NCBI RefSeq assembly: GCF_000312665.1
Contig: NZ_HF536772.1
Coordinates: 1,526,867 to 1,590,866 of the forward strand
Length of the DNA: 64,000 bases
Reading direction: 5' to 3'
Origin: Rhizobium mesoamericanum STM3625
GTDB taxonomy: Bacteria > Pseudomonadota > Alphaproteobacteria > Rhizobiales > Rhizobiaceae
Shown here piece after piece: positions 18,759-26,417 of this stretch. A model generated the notes under the pieces. It had not been told where the DNA came from and ran no database searches. It worked only from the letters and a program-made list of their open reading frames with translations. Position 1 is the first letter of the stretch. Every line of letters starts with the position of its first letter. The translations under genes and the position numbers were made by a program.

Positions 18759-19124
18759 ATGGAAATAATCTCGAACGACTACCGCATCAAATCGGTTCTT
18801 GGACGCCTTGAAATGATCATCGACAATGAAAACACGCGTATCGGCAGCGATCCGCAGTTCGATCTCAAGGTGTCAAACGCCCACAAGAGCCGCTGCCTCT
18901 ATGAGCTGTCGATGCTCTTCCGCGACACTGATCCGAAAGAGCTGGCGGCCACGCACCTCGAGCAGCTGCACGGGCTGAAGAAGAAGCTTGTTCTGAACGC
19001 ACGGCGTGTCGAAGCGCACCTCGAGGCGGTCCGCACTGTTGCCGATCTCCTGAAGAATGCTGTCCAGGATGCGGATGCTGACGGCACTTATTCCCAAGAG
19101 CAATTCGTGACTCGTGACGCTTGA
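18759..19124 (+). CDS. FlgN-like export chaperone
   Basis: This 121-aa helical protein (NDYRIKSVLGRLEMIIDNENTRIG) ends in a long amphipathic helix (LHGLKKKLVLNARRVEAHLEAVRTVADLLKN). FlgN-family chaperones of the junction proteins FlgK and FlgL share this layout, including the conserved N-R-hydrophobic patch near the C-terminal helix. FlgK/FlgL encoded upstream are the likely clients. The stop overlaps the next gene (TTGATGA). Confidence 0.72.
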   Translation: MEIISNDYRIKSVLGRLEMIIDNENTRIGSDPQFDLKVSNAHKSRCLYELSMLFRDTDPKELAATHLEQLHGLKKKLVLNARRVEAHLEAVRTVADLLKNAVQDADADGTYSQEQFVTRDA

Positions 19125-19657
19125 TGATAAAGCTCGTTCTGACAGGTGTCTGGGTTTGCATAATCACGCTGGCATCGGTGTATTTCTCGGTGCATATGGC
19201 AACGGCACCTGCGCCGGCTCCTGATGATTCCAAGCAAAGCCAGCTCGAACTTGTGAAGGGCGAGACGATCACCGTGCCGATCATTGCCGATGGCGCCGTT
19301 ACCGGCTACTTCATCGGCAAGATATCGTTCATGATGAACAAGGATGCGGCGAAGAACGTGTCCTTGCCCCTAACGGAAATGACGACCGATGAGCTTTTCA
19401 CGTTGCTCGTCGGCAGCAAGATGGTCGACATCTCCAACATGAAATCCTTCGATCCAAATGCTTTCAGGGAGATGATCAAGAAGGACATCAACCAGCATCT
19501 CGGCGGAGACTATATCGACCAGGTCATGCTTGAGCAGCTCGACTATCTTTCCAAGGAGGAGGTGAAGGCGAACGCTTCCGGGCAGCAGAAGAAGACCGCT
19601 AAGCCCGTCAACGTCATCACTCCCGCTCCAGTAACGGACAAGGCTGCAACGGAGTAG
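19121..19657 (+). CDS. FliL-like membrane-anchored protein, last gene of the flagellar run
   Basis: This 178-aa protein has one N-terminal transmembrane helix (about residues 4-26, LVLTGVWVCIITLASVYFSV), then a Pro/Ala-rich hinge and a periplasmic globular domain (about 45-155). The topology and the LVKGETITVPIIADGAVTGYFIGKISFMM strand pattern recall FliL, which associates with the stator; no family motif is strong enough to name it. It is tightly coupled to the FlgN-like gene (overlap at 19121) and followed by a terminator, so it closes the flagellar transcript. The true fliL of rhizobia is elsewhere in the cluster. Confidence 0.75.
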   Translation: MMIKLVLTGVWVCIITLASVYFSVHMATAPAPAPDDSKQSQLELVKGETITVPIIADGAVTGYFIGKISFMMNKDAAKNVSLPLTEMTTDELFTLLVGSKMVDISNMKSFDPNAFREMIKKDINQHLGGDYIDQVMLEQLDYLSKEEVKANASGQQKKTAKPVNVITPAPVTDKAATE

Positions 19658-19675
19658 ATCAGATTTGCTTGAAGC

Positions 19676-19696
19676 GGCGCCATCGGCGCCATTTTT
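19676..19696 (+). terminator. Terminator at the end of the flagellar cluster
   Basis: GGCGCC (19676-19681), a 3-nt loop, GGCGCC (19685-19690) and an ATTTTTC tail form a compact hairpin terminator 18 nt after the FliL-like gene. Confidence 0.85.
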
Positions 19697-19715
19697 CTTC
19701 TGTTCGCGGCCGTCG

Positions 19716-19723
19716 ATGGTTAA
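19716..19723 (-). promoter_or_regulatory. CtrA half-site (TTAACCAT on - strand) upstream of glycosyltransferase
   Basis: ATGGTTAA on the + strand is the reverse complement of TTAACCAT, the half-site reported for Sinorhizobium CtrA. It lies 230 nt before the WecG-like start. One half-site alone is weak; see the pair at 20755-20797. Confidence 0.3.
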
Positions 19724-19953
19724 CAATTCCTTCGATTTCGGCAGGGAATTCAAGCGGAATTTCTAACAGATAGTTGAAATCGCGCTGCTACAAGTCCTCG
19801 CGATGGGCTGGCTCTGCACCGGCATTCCGATTCCGGAATTCTTTTCATGCGCTCCCAGGCGAACGCGATCGGTCGATGCTCAATCGTCTGGTGCGGCGAT
19901 GTGATCTGTTCTGGGATGCATGCAGCATGAAACACTATCGTCAGGAAGCCGGC

Positions 19954-20745
19954 ATGAATCTGATCGCGAATTTCGCGGTCCTCTCCTCACGTCGCGCGAT
20001 TTTCGATCTATCCGTCTGCGATCTTGGCTGGGATGACGCGCTGGTGTTCATCAATGAACTCCTGTCGATACCGGTCGGGCAGACATCCATCTCATTCGTC
20101 AACGCGCGCAAAATGTTGCTGTCGCTGCGCGACAGCGAATACCACGCGGTCCTTGCACAGAATCTGTTGCTTCCCCATGGTCCAGGTCTCGACTTTGCGT
20201 CGAAAGTTGCTCACGGATCGCCATTCCCTACAAGCCTGAAGGCAGTCGATTTCGTGCCGGCGCTGCTGACTTACATGGAGGTGCCGCGGCGCATCGGCCT
20301 GATCGGCGGCGCACCGGAGGCGGTCAGGACGACAGCGGCAACCTTCCGGCGGCACGCTCCGTGGCATGAATTCATCATCATTTCCGACGGTTTTTCCGAC
20401 GTGGCAGACAAATCGCCGATTGTCAAAGACATTGATCGGCACGGGCTCGATCTATTGATCGTTGGAGCGAGCACGGCGTCCGAAGAAAAATGGATCCACA
20501 AGAACATCCGGGTGGATCATGCCCGGCTTGTGCTTGCTGTCGGCAACCTCTTTGATGTCGTGGGGGCTACAGTGGACCACGTGCCCAAGCTTCGGCGGTT
20601 GATCGGGCTCCGCTTCAGCTATCGCGGGATGCAGGACTCAACGCGCCGGGGTCTGCAGTACACCCTCGGCTTCGCAGCTTTCCTCTACCACGTACTCCAA
20701 CACGGCGCCACGCGCCGCAAGCGGATACTCCGCCGGTTAGTGTAA
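19954..20745 (+). CDS. WecG/TagA/CpsF-family glycosyltransferase
   Basis: The 263-aa protein belongs to the WecG/TagA/CpsF family, which transfers a sugar (in WecG, N-acetylmannosaminuronate) to a lipid-linked acceptor during polysaccharide assembly. Recognisable parts are an ALVFINELLSIPVGQTSISFVNARKMLLSL-type N-terminus, the PHGPGLDFASKV stretch, RIGLIGGAPEAV, and the family core DLLIVGASTASEEKWIHKN...VGNLFDVVGATVDHVPKLRRLIGLRFSYR (residues about 165-235). The ATG at 19954 follows AGGAAG; upstream in-frame residues lack homology. It is followed by the chain-length-type protein at 20836, so the two probably act together on one surface polysaccharide. Confidence 0.85.
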   Translation: MNLIANFAVLSSRRAIFDLSVCDLGWDDALVFINELLSIPVGQTSISFVNARKMLLSLRDSEYHAVLAQNLLLPHGPGLDFASKVAHGSPFPTSLKAVDFVPALLTYMEVPRRIGLIGGAPEAVRTTAATFRRHAPWHEFIIISDGFSDVADKSPIVKDIDRHGLDLLIVGASTASEEKWIHKNIRVDHARLVLAVGNLFDVVGATVDHVPKLRRLIGLRFSYRGMQDSTRRGLQYTLGFAAFLYHVLQHGATRRKRILRRLV

Positions 20746-20754
20746 TTACGTCGG

Positions 20755-20797
20755 TTAACCATTTCTTTGCTGTGAACATTTAGGGTTGCTTAACCAT
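20755..20797 (+). promoter_or_regulatory. Two CtrA half-sites (TTAACCAT) upstream of the chain-length protein
   Basis: TTAACCAT occurs at 20755-20762 and at 20790-20797, in the 90-nt gap before the start at 20836. Identical 8-mers 35 nt apart in so short a gap are unlikely by chance in GC-rich DNA, and this 8-mer is the half-site described for CtrA in Sinorhizobium. Confidence 0.5.
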
Positions 20798-20835
20798 CCG
20801 CAGCCGCGGGCGGCTCGACCGTTCATACGCATGAG

Positions 20836-22560
20836 ATGCCGATGTACGACAACAACCCGAAAAGCCAGGGTTTCCTCCGGCCCCCGACCGCACGGCGCGA
20901 CCGTATCGCGACGGCATCCAAGGTCGCGGCGATGCCGGCGGCGGAAGCAAACCTGCTGGGCGTGATCGAGCGGGCGCTTGAGCAGCAGCGAGCCAGCCTT
21001 GCCACTGCACCTAAAGCGGAGCCGCTTGTCAGTCGTATCGAGACAATCTTGGGCAAGAGGATTGAGGCCGCAAACGATGTCGCGGCCGCCGTTGTCGAAA
21101 CGCCGCCAGTTACCCAAGCTTTCGTGGTCGGGTCTTCAGAGGTCGCCGCGAATCTGAACGATATGACATCCGCTAACAAGGAACGAACGGCTAAATCAGG
21201 GCGTTTGAAGTCTCTTACCATAGTAGGCCTTATCTGTGCGCTGGGCGCAGCGAGCGGTAGTCTGATCCCCGCCGAGCGGACCCGCTACAGCGCGGAAGGA
21301 ATGTTCGCCGTTCAAGATGCCGGCCAGGACCGTTCTGTAGCGACGAAAGCGGCCGAAGGGACGCTTTCGTCGTCCCACACAATCGCTTCAACCGTTGCGG
21401 AGTTGAAACTGGATCGGGACCCAGAGTTTTCCGGTGTTTCGTCCGACCCATTCTTGGTGGCTTTCGACTTGTTATCGACCGATGGCACAGCTGCCGACCC
21501 CGTTTCACGTGCGGAAGCTTCGCTCGGCTCCGCAATTGATATCACGGCGGATCCTCATGCCGGCACGATCGATTTCAAGGTTACAACTGGCAGCGCGGAG
21601 AAATCCGGGCGCATTGCTGGCTACCTCGCGTCAGTCATGACGGGAACAGGGGCCGCAGCGTCGGCCGAAAGCGGATCGCTGAAAAAGGCGGCCGACGCAG
21701 CGCAGCTCGAGCTTGCCGCCTTCACACAAATGAGCGGCGAGGGCAACGTGAAGGTGGCGACTGATCTGCAGCAACAGATCGCAAGCATTGATGCGGAATT
21801 GAAGGCGGCTGACCAACGTACTGTTGCTGCCCAAGACAAGGCCGGCCGCCTTAAGGCGGCCAAGGTCGGCGATGTCCTTGCCGGCTCGCTGGATGCCGAT
21901 CTTATGTCGCCTACACTCGTCGACCGCCGAGACCAATATGTCGCCGCGCACCTGTCTCTTTCGCAACTATCCGCCAATCTCGGTCCTCGCCATCCCCGGC
22001 TGCAGGCACAGCAGGCAGAGGTGGACGGCCTGCGCGACGCCATCGGTGGCGAGCTCGGTCAGCTGGTGCGCGAAGCCAATGACGAAATGAACTCGGTGAC
22101 CGTCGACAGACGGGCGCTAAATGACCGCCGCAATGCGCTTGTCGCGCAGAGCAGGGACACCGGTGTGGATTTGGCAAAGCTGACCGAACTCCGTGACAAG
22201 GCGAGTGCGGCGCGCTCACGCCTGGAGGATGCAATCACTACCGCAGGCGTGCCCTCAGGCATCGGCAGCGTGCAGTTGCAGAAGGCGGTACGGATCGCCG
22301 CAGTGCCGTCGAACCAGGGTTGGTTTTCGTCTCTGCTCGGCGCTTTTGCGGGACTTGCATTTGGCCTCGGGGTCATCTCTGCCAAGTCGCGCTCCACGCG
22401 TGCCGCGTCAGCAAGGAAGGAACCGTCGCTGCGCACTCTGGCATCCGAGACAGCATCATCGGCGGAGGAACTCGCCGACACACCGCAGGAGGTGAACGCC
22501 ATCCTTGCGGAGCTCGCCGCCATGCGCGACAGACTGCGGATCCGCTCGGCAATGTCCTGA
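20836..22560 (+). CDS. GumC/Wzz-like polysaccharide chain-length protein with long N-terminal extension
   Basis: The 574-aa protein is a polysaccharide co-polymerase type. A hydrophilic N-terminal cytoplasmic part of about 120 residues precedes the first transmembrane helix (about 126-146, SLTIVGLICALGAASGSLIP). A periplasmic part (about 150-500) follows, with coiled coil (LKKAADAAQLELAAF...QQIASIDAELKAAD) and the family's LGPRHPRLQAQQAEVDGL motif. The second helix (about 498-520, WFSSLLGAFAGLAFGLGVIS) leads into a short C-terminal tail. There is no Walker A kinase domain. The cytoplasmic extension before TM1 is unusual for Wzz/GumC proteins. ATG 20836 or 20842 may start it. A polymerase and flippase are not encoded nearby. 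Confidence 0.82.
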   Translation: MPMYDNNPKSQGFLRPPTARRDRIATASKVAAMPAAEANLLGVIERALEQQRASLATAPKAEPLVSRIETILGKRIEAANDVAAAVVETPPVTQAFVVGSSEVAANLNDMTSANKERTAKSGRLKSLTIVGLICALGAASGSLIPAERTRYSAEGMFAVQDAGQDRSVATKAAEGTLSSSHTIASTVAELKLDRDPEFSGVSSDPFLVAFDLLSTDGTAADPVSRAEASLGSAIDITADPHAGTIDFKVTTGSAEKSGRIAGYLASVMTGTGAAASAESGSLKKAADAAQLELAAFTQMSGEGNVKVATDLQQQIASIDAELKAADQRTVAAQDKAGRLKAAKVGDVLAGSLDADLMSPTLVDRRDQYVAAHLSLSQLSANLGPRHPRLQAQQAEVDGLRDAIGGELGQLVREANDEMNSVTVDRRALNDRRNALVAQSRDTGVDLAKLTELRDKASAARSRLEDAITTAGVPSGIGSVQLQKAVRIAAVPSNQGWFSSLLGAFAGLAFGLGVISAKSRSTRAASARKEPSLRTLASETASSAEELADTPQEVNAILAELAAMRDRLRIRSAMS

Positions 22561-22678
22561 GTGTGCTGTGACACGATTGTTCTTGCATTTGCCATTTTAG
22601 GCAGGATAGGGCGTGGACAGGCAAATCGCGCTGGGCGCCACCGGCTAGAATGGGCCAAAGCAAGGGCAGGAGACAGTC

Positions 22679-23578
22679 GTGACGACAGTGATCGATGGCA
22701 AACAGGTCGCAGCTTCGGTAATTGAAACCGTGAAGGCAGCGACATCCGCGCTAGACAAGCAGAGCGGCGTCAAGACCGGCCTTGCGGTCGTGATCGTCGG
22801 CGACGACCCGGCCAGCCATGCCTACGTCAATTCCAAAAGCAAGATGGCGAAGGAATGTGGGTTCAAATCCGTCCAGCACACCTTGTCGGGCGACACGACG
22901 CAAGAAGAGCTGTCCGCTCTGGTTAACTCACTGAACCAGGATCCTTCGATCCACGGCATCCTCGTCCAGCTGCCGCTGCCAAAGCATCTGAAGTCCGAAC
23001 CGATCATTCAATCGATCCTGCCGGAAAAGGATGTCGACGGCCTGCACGTCGTCAATGCCGGTAAGCTTGCGACCGGTGACCTTGAAACGGGCCTCGTCTC
23101 CTGCACCCCCGCTGGCGCGATGGTCTTCGTGCGTCGCACGCACGGCGAAGATCTCTCTGGCCTGAATGCCGTGGTGATCGGCCGCTCGAACCTGTTCGGT
23201 AAGCCGATGGCGCAGTTGCTGCTCAATGCCAATGCAACGGTGACCATCGCTCACTCGCGCACCAAGGATCTGCCGGCGGTCTGCCGCAACGCGGATATCC
23301 TGGTTGCTGCCGTCGGACGCCCGGAGATGGTCAAGAGCGATTGGGTCAAGCCCGGGGCCACTGTCATCGATGTCGGCATCAACCGCGTTCCGGCTCCCGA
23401 GAAGGGCGAAGGCAAGACGCGCCTCGTCGGCGACGTCGCTTTTGACGACGCCGCGAAAATCGCGTCCGTCATTACGCCGGTCCCAGGCGGGGTAGGGCCG
23501 ATGACGATCGCGATGCTGATGGCCAACACCGTGATCGCCGCGCATCGTACGGCCGGTCAAACGCCGCCCAAGTTCTGA
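22679..23578 (+). CDS. folD: Bifunctional methylenetetrahydrofolate dehydrogenase/cyclohydrolase FolD
   Basis: FolD interconverts 5,10-methylene-THF and 10-formyl-THF in one-carbon metabolism in the cytoplasm. The 299-aa protein has the YVNSK catalytic signature (Tyr49, Lys53), the QLPLPKH motif (about 98-104), the conserved PEKDVDGLH, and the Rossmann part with [18 protein letters not shown] and [16 protein letters not shown] near the C-terminus. Start is the GTG at 22679 after AGGAG. Its 3' end overlaps the convergent aglR 3' end by 22 nt. Confidence 0.97.
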   Translation: MTTVIDGKQVAASVIETVKAATSALDKQSGVKTGLAVVIVGDDPASHAYVNSKSKMAKECGFKSVQHTLSGDTTQEELSALVNSLNQDPSIHGILVQLPLPKHLKSEPIIQSILPEKDVDGLHVVNAGKLATGDLETGLVSCTPAGAMVFVRRTHGEDLSGLNAVVIGRSNLFGKPMAQLLLNANATVTIAHSRTKDLPAVCRNADILVAAVGRPEMVKSDWVKPGATVIDVGINRVPAPEKGEGKTRLVGDVAFDDAAKIASVITPVPGGVGPMTIAMLMANTVIAAHRTAGQTPPKF

Positions 23579-24603
23579 TCTGGCCGCGGGGCCGGCCCTG
23601 TGGAGGACCTGACGATCAGTTCGGTTTTCCAGAGTTCCTGCTCCGGATATGGCCCATCCTGCTTCACCGTGCCAATGAGCCGTTGGGCGATGCGCACGCC
23701 CGCGGCCCGCAACGATGACCGCGTCGTCGTCAGCGGCACCGAGAAGTTCTCTGGTTTCAGATGAGGCAGGACGTCATCATGCGCAATCAGCGAGATGTCC
23801 TCCCCGAGCTTCAGCCCGGCCTGATTGACGGCGCGGATCGCACCGAGCGCCAGAACCGTACTGGAGCAGAGGATCGCCGTTGGACACTCCGGCATCTGCA
23901 GAAAACGTTCCATCGCAGCCTGACCTAGTTCGTCCGTCATCGCCGAGTGGCTCACGCAGTCTTCAGGAAGCGAAAGCCCTCGCTCGGAGAGCGCTGAGAC
24001 AAGGCCATTCTTGCGGCGGATGGCAAAGTCGAGATGCCCCGGCCCGTTGAGCAGGGCAAAGCGCGTATGGCCGAGCTGAAGCAGCAGTCTTGCAGCATCG
24101 TAAAAAGCCGCCTCGTTGTCGATGTCGAGGTAGGGATAGTCGGGCTCGGAACCGATGGAGCGACCGTGCACGAGGAATGGCATGGAAAGCGACTTCAGCA
24201 TCGGCAGCCGCGGATCATGGCCGCGCATATAGGCCACGAACAGCGCATCGACATTACCACTGATCGCAAGGCGCCTGAGCGCCCCGACCTCGTCGTTCGG
24301 ATCGGCAGGCATGATTACGAAATGAAAATCGTGGCGAACCGCTTCCTCGCCCAGCCCTGTCAGAAACTCACCGAAATGCACGTCGGAATAGTGATCAGGA
24401 GCCGTTGGCATGACGAGCCCGATCGAGCCGGCCTTGCCGGTCGCAAGCCGCTGTGCCGCCTTGTTCGGACGGTAGCCGGTCTCCTTCACGGCTTGCAGCA
24501 CGCGCTCGCGCGTAGCCTCATTGACTTCGGGATAGCCGTTCAATGCGCGGCTCACCGTTGTCTGTGACAGACCAAGCAATTCCGATAGCTGTTTCAAATT
24601 CAC
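23557..24603 (-). CDS. aglR: LacI-family repressor of alpha-glucoside utilisation AglR
   Basis: AglR is the local repressor of the agl operon. The 348-aa product has the LacI helix-turn-helix at its N-terminus ([36 protein letters not shown], with [11 protein letters not shown] as recognition helix) and a periplasmic-binding-type sugar-sensing domain with FVVYMRG-like and [15 protein letters not shown] elements. Start is GTG at 24603-24601 with a GGAGGA site upstream. It diverges from aglE; identical operators (24653 and 24817) flank the 279-nt divergent region, so it likely represses both itself and the operon until an alpha-glucoside binds. Confidence 0.95.
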   Translation of the reverse strand: MNLKQLSELLGLSQTTVSRALNGYPEVNEATRERVLQAVKETGYRPNKAAQRLATGKAGSIGLVMPTAPDHYSDVHFGEFLTGLGEEAVRHDFHFVIMPADPNDEVGALRRLAISGNVDALFVAYMRGHDPRLPMLKSLSMPFLVHGRSIGSEPDYPYLDIDNEAAFYDAARLLLQLGHTRFALLNGPGHLDFAIRRKNGLVSALSERGLSLPEDCVSHSAMTDELGQAAMERFLQMPECPTAILCSSTVLALGAIRAVNQAGLKLGEDISLIAHDDVLPHLKPENFSVPLTTTRSSLRAAGVRIAQRLIGTVKQDGPYPEQELWKTELIVRSSTGPAPRPDQNLGGV

Positions 24604-24652
24604 GTGTTATGCTTCCTCCGCTCGCATTGGGTGCCAGCTCCCAATGGCTCCC

Positions 24653-24662
24653 AAAGCGCTTT
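24653..24662. promoter_or_regulatory. LacI-type operator near aglR (AAAGCGCTTT)
   Basis: The 10-bp perfect palindrome AAAGCGCTTT is the common LacI/GalR-family half-site pair with central CG. It lies 50 nt upstream of the aglR start and is identical to the copy at 24817, 164 bp away, which would permit looping by a tetrameric or paired repressor. Confidence 0.8.
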
Positions 24663-24776
24663 CAATTATGTAGCAGTTGCCTTGCTTGACTCAAGAAAAA
24701 TCGCTCCATATTTCCAGGGTATGGCGGCGGGGCATCGGGATAAAGGGCGGCGTGGCCGCGCTTTTTGCGAAATAGC

Positions 24777-24805
24777 TTGACTCCTTTCTGCCGAAAGTGA
24801 AATGA
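24777..24805 (+). promoter_or_regulatory. Candidate aglE promoter
   Basis: TTGACT (24777-24782) and AAATGA (24800-24805) are separated by 17 nt. The expected transcript start, about 24812, would be just upstream of the operator at 24817. The -10 match is weak. Confidence 0.45.
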
Positions 24806-24816
24806 GTGCGTTTGTC

Positions 24817-24826
24817 AAAGCGCTTT
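24817..24826. promoter_or_regulatory. LacI-type operator near aglE (AAAGCGCTTT)
   Basis: This is the second identical AAAGCGCTTT palindrome, 57 nt before the aglE start and just downstream of the candidate promoter, where bound AglR would block transcription. Confidence 0.85.
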
Positions 24827-24882
24827 GGAACAGGGTAATTAGTTTCAAGGTGCGGCTGGGATTGTGATGGGAGGTTGATCAC

Positions 24883-26247
24883 ATGAGAAACACTTTTTTG
24901 ATGGGCGTTGCTGCGGCGGCGCTTCTTGCCGCCGGTGCCGCGTCGGCTGCCGATCTGAAGTTCGCCCCCGGGCAGGATTCGAAGTTCAATTGGAAGAGCT
25001 ACGACGATTTCAAGTCTGCTCATTCCGATCTGAAGGGCGAGCAGATGACCATCTTCGGGCCTTGGCGCGGTGAAGATGAAGCCTTCTTCCGCAGCATCCT
25101 GGCCTATTTCACCGAAGCCACTGGCGTAGATGCCAAGTACTCCTCTTCGGAAAACTACGAACAGCAGATCGTCATCGACACGCAGGCTGGCTCGCCGCCG
25201 AACGTCGCGATCCTGCCGCAGCCGGGTCTTCTGGCGGATCTCGCAAGCAAGGGCTTCCTGACCCCGCTTGGTGAAGAGAACTCGAAGTGGATCAAGGACA
25301 ACTACGGCGCCGGCGACAGCTGGGTCGGCTATGGCACCTACAAGGGCAAGGACGGCAAGGAAGCCTTCTATGCGTTCCCATACAAGGCCGATGTGAAGTC
25401 GCTGGTGTGGTATGTGCCTGAGAATTTCAAGGAAGCAGGCTACAAGGTCCCGACGACCATGGAAGAACTGCACGCACTGACGGACCAGATCGTCAAGGAC
25501 GGCGGCGTGCCGTGGTGCATTGGCCTCGGTTCCGGTGGTGCAACGGGCTGGCCGGCAACGGACTGGATCGAAGATATCATGCTTCGCCAGCAAAAGCCTG
25601 ACGTCTATGACAAGTGGACCACCAACGAGGTGAAGTTCACGGATCCGGCCGTCGTCGCTGCGATCGAGGAATTCGGTTCGTTCGCCAAGAACGAGAAGTA
25701 TGTAAGCGGTGGCGTTGCGGCAGTTGCTGCGACAGACTTCCGCGACAGCCCGAAGGGTCTCTTCGGCGTGCCCCCGAAGTGCTACCTACACCATCAGGCT
25801 TCGTTCATTCCGTCCTTTTTCCCTGAAGGCACGAAGCTCGGTCAGGATGCCGACTTCTTCTACATGCCGACCTATGCAGCGCATGCCGACCTCGGCAAGC
25901 CGGTTCTCGGTGCTGGTACGCTCGTAACCATCACCAAGGATTCCAAGGCAGCCCGCGCTTTCGTCGAGTTCCTGAAGACGCCGATCGCACATGAAGTCTG
26001 GATGGCGCAGTCAAGCTTCCTGACGCCGTACAAGGGCGTCAACACGGCGGCTTACGCCAACGACCAGATGAAGAAGGAAGGCGAGATCCTGACGACCGCG
26101 ACCACCTTCCGCTTCGACGGTTCCGACCTGATGCCTGGCAAGATCGGTGCAGGCGCATTCTGGACCGGCATGGTCGATTTCGTTGGTGGCAAGTCCGCAG
26201 AGGAAACTGCCAAGGAAATCCAGGGTGCCTGGGATGCCATCAAGTAA
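24883..26247 (+). CDS. aglE: Alpha-glucoside ABC transporter substrate-binding protein AglE
   Basis: AglE is the periplasmic binding protein for alpha-glucosides such as sucrose, maltose and trehalose. The 454-aa protein has a clear signal peptide (MRNTFLMGVAAAALLAAGAASA, cleaved after residue 22) and a family 1 extracellular solute-binding fold. Visible family features include VDAKYSSSENYEQQIVIDTQAGSPPNVAILPQPGLLADLASKG and ALTDQIVKDGGVPWCIGLGSGGATGWPATDWIEDIML. ATG 24883 follows GGGAGG. It is the first gene of aglEFGAK and is separated from aglF by two hairpins likely to stabilise its mRNA. Confidence 0.97.
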   Translation: MRNTFLMGVAAAALLAAGAASAADLKFAPGQDSKFNWKSYDDFKSAHSDLKGEQMTIFGPWRGEDEAFFRSILAYFTEATGVDAKYSSSENYEQQIVIDTQAGSPPNVAILPQPGLLADLASKGFLTPLGEENSKWIKDNYGAGDSWVGYGTYKGKDGKEAFYAFPYKADVKSLVWYVPENFKEAGYKVPTTMEELHALTDQIVKDGGVPWCIGLGSGGATGWPATDWIEDIMLRQQKPDVYDKWTTNEVKFTDPAVVAAIEEFGSFAKNEKYVSGGVAAVAATDFRDSPKGLFGVPPKCYLHHQASFIPSFFPEGTKLGQDADFFYMPTYAAHADLGKPVLGAGTLVTITKDSKAARAFVEFLKTPIAHEVWMAQSSFLTPYKGVNTAAYANDQMKKEGEILTTATTFRFDGSDLMPGKIGAGAFWTGMVDFVGGKSAEETAKEIQGAWDAIK

Positions 26248-26260
26248 CATCGCCTGACAG

Positions 26261-26322
26261 TCATGCCGTCGGCAATAACGGCATGATTGAAATGCAGGGC
26301 CGGATACTGTGAGTGTCCGGCC
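26261..26322 (+). promoter_or_regulatory. Two hairpins between aglE and aglF (3'-end stabilisers or processing sites)
   Basis: TCATGCCGT (26261-26269) pairs with ACGGCATGA (26278-26286). GGCCGGATACT (26298-26308) pairs with AGTGTCCGGCC (26312-26322) with one G-T wobble and a 3-nt loop. Neither is followed by a T-run, so they are not classical terminators. The arrangement resembles the malE-malF intercistronic region, where stem-loops protect the binding-protein message. Confidence 0.65.
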
Positions 26323-26417
26323 GCTGTTGCCTGCCGCGTCAAGAGTGATGGGCGAAGTGACGACGATCGATGCGCGAACCCGTTAGGATTGACCGGGTCG
26401 CAGGGGAGGAGGGACGA

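Noticed and set aside
19774..19953. Longer start for the WecG-like gene
   Set aside because: The added residues are Arg/Ser-rich with no family similarity; ATG 19954 has the better ribosome-binding site.
24691..25593. Long open frame on the - strand opposite aglE (300 aa)
   Set aside because: It is the shadow of GC-rich aglE codons; it has no family features, no ribosome-binding site and covers the agl operators and promoter.
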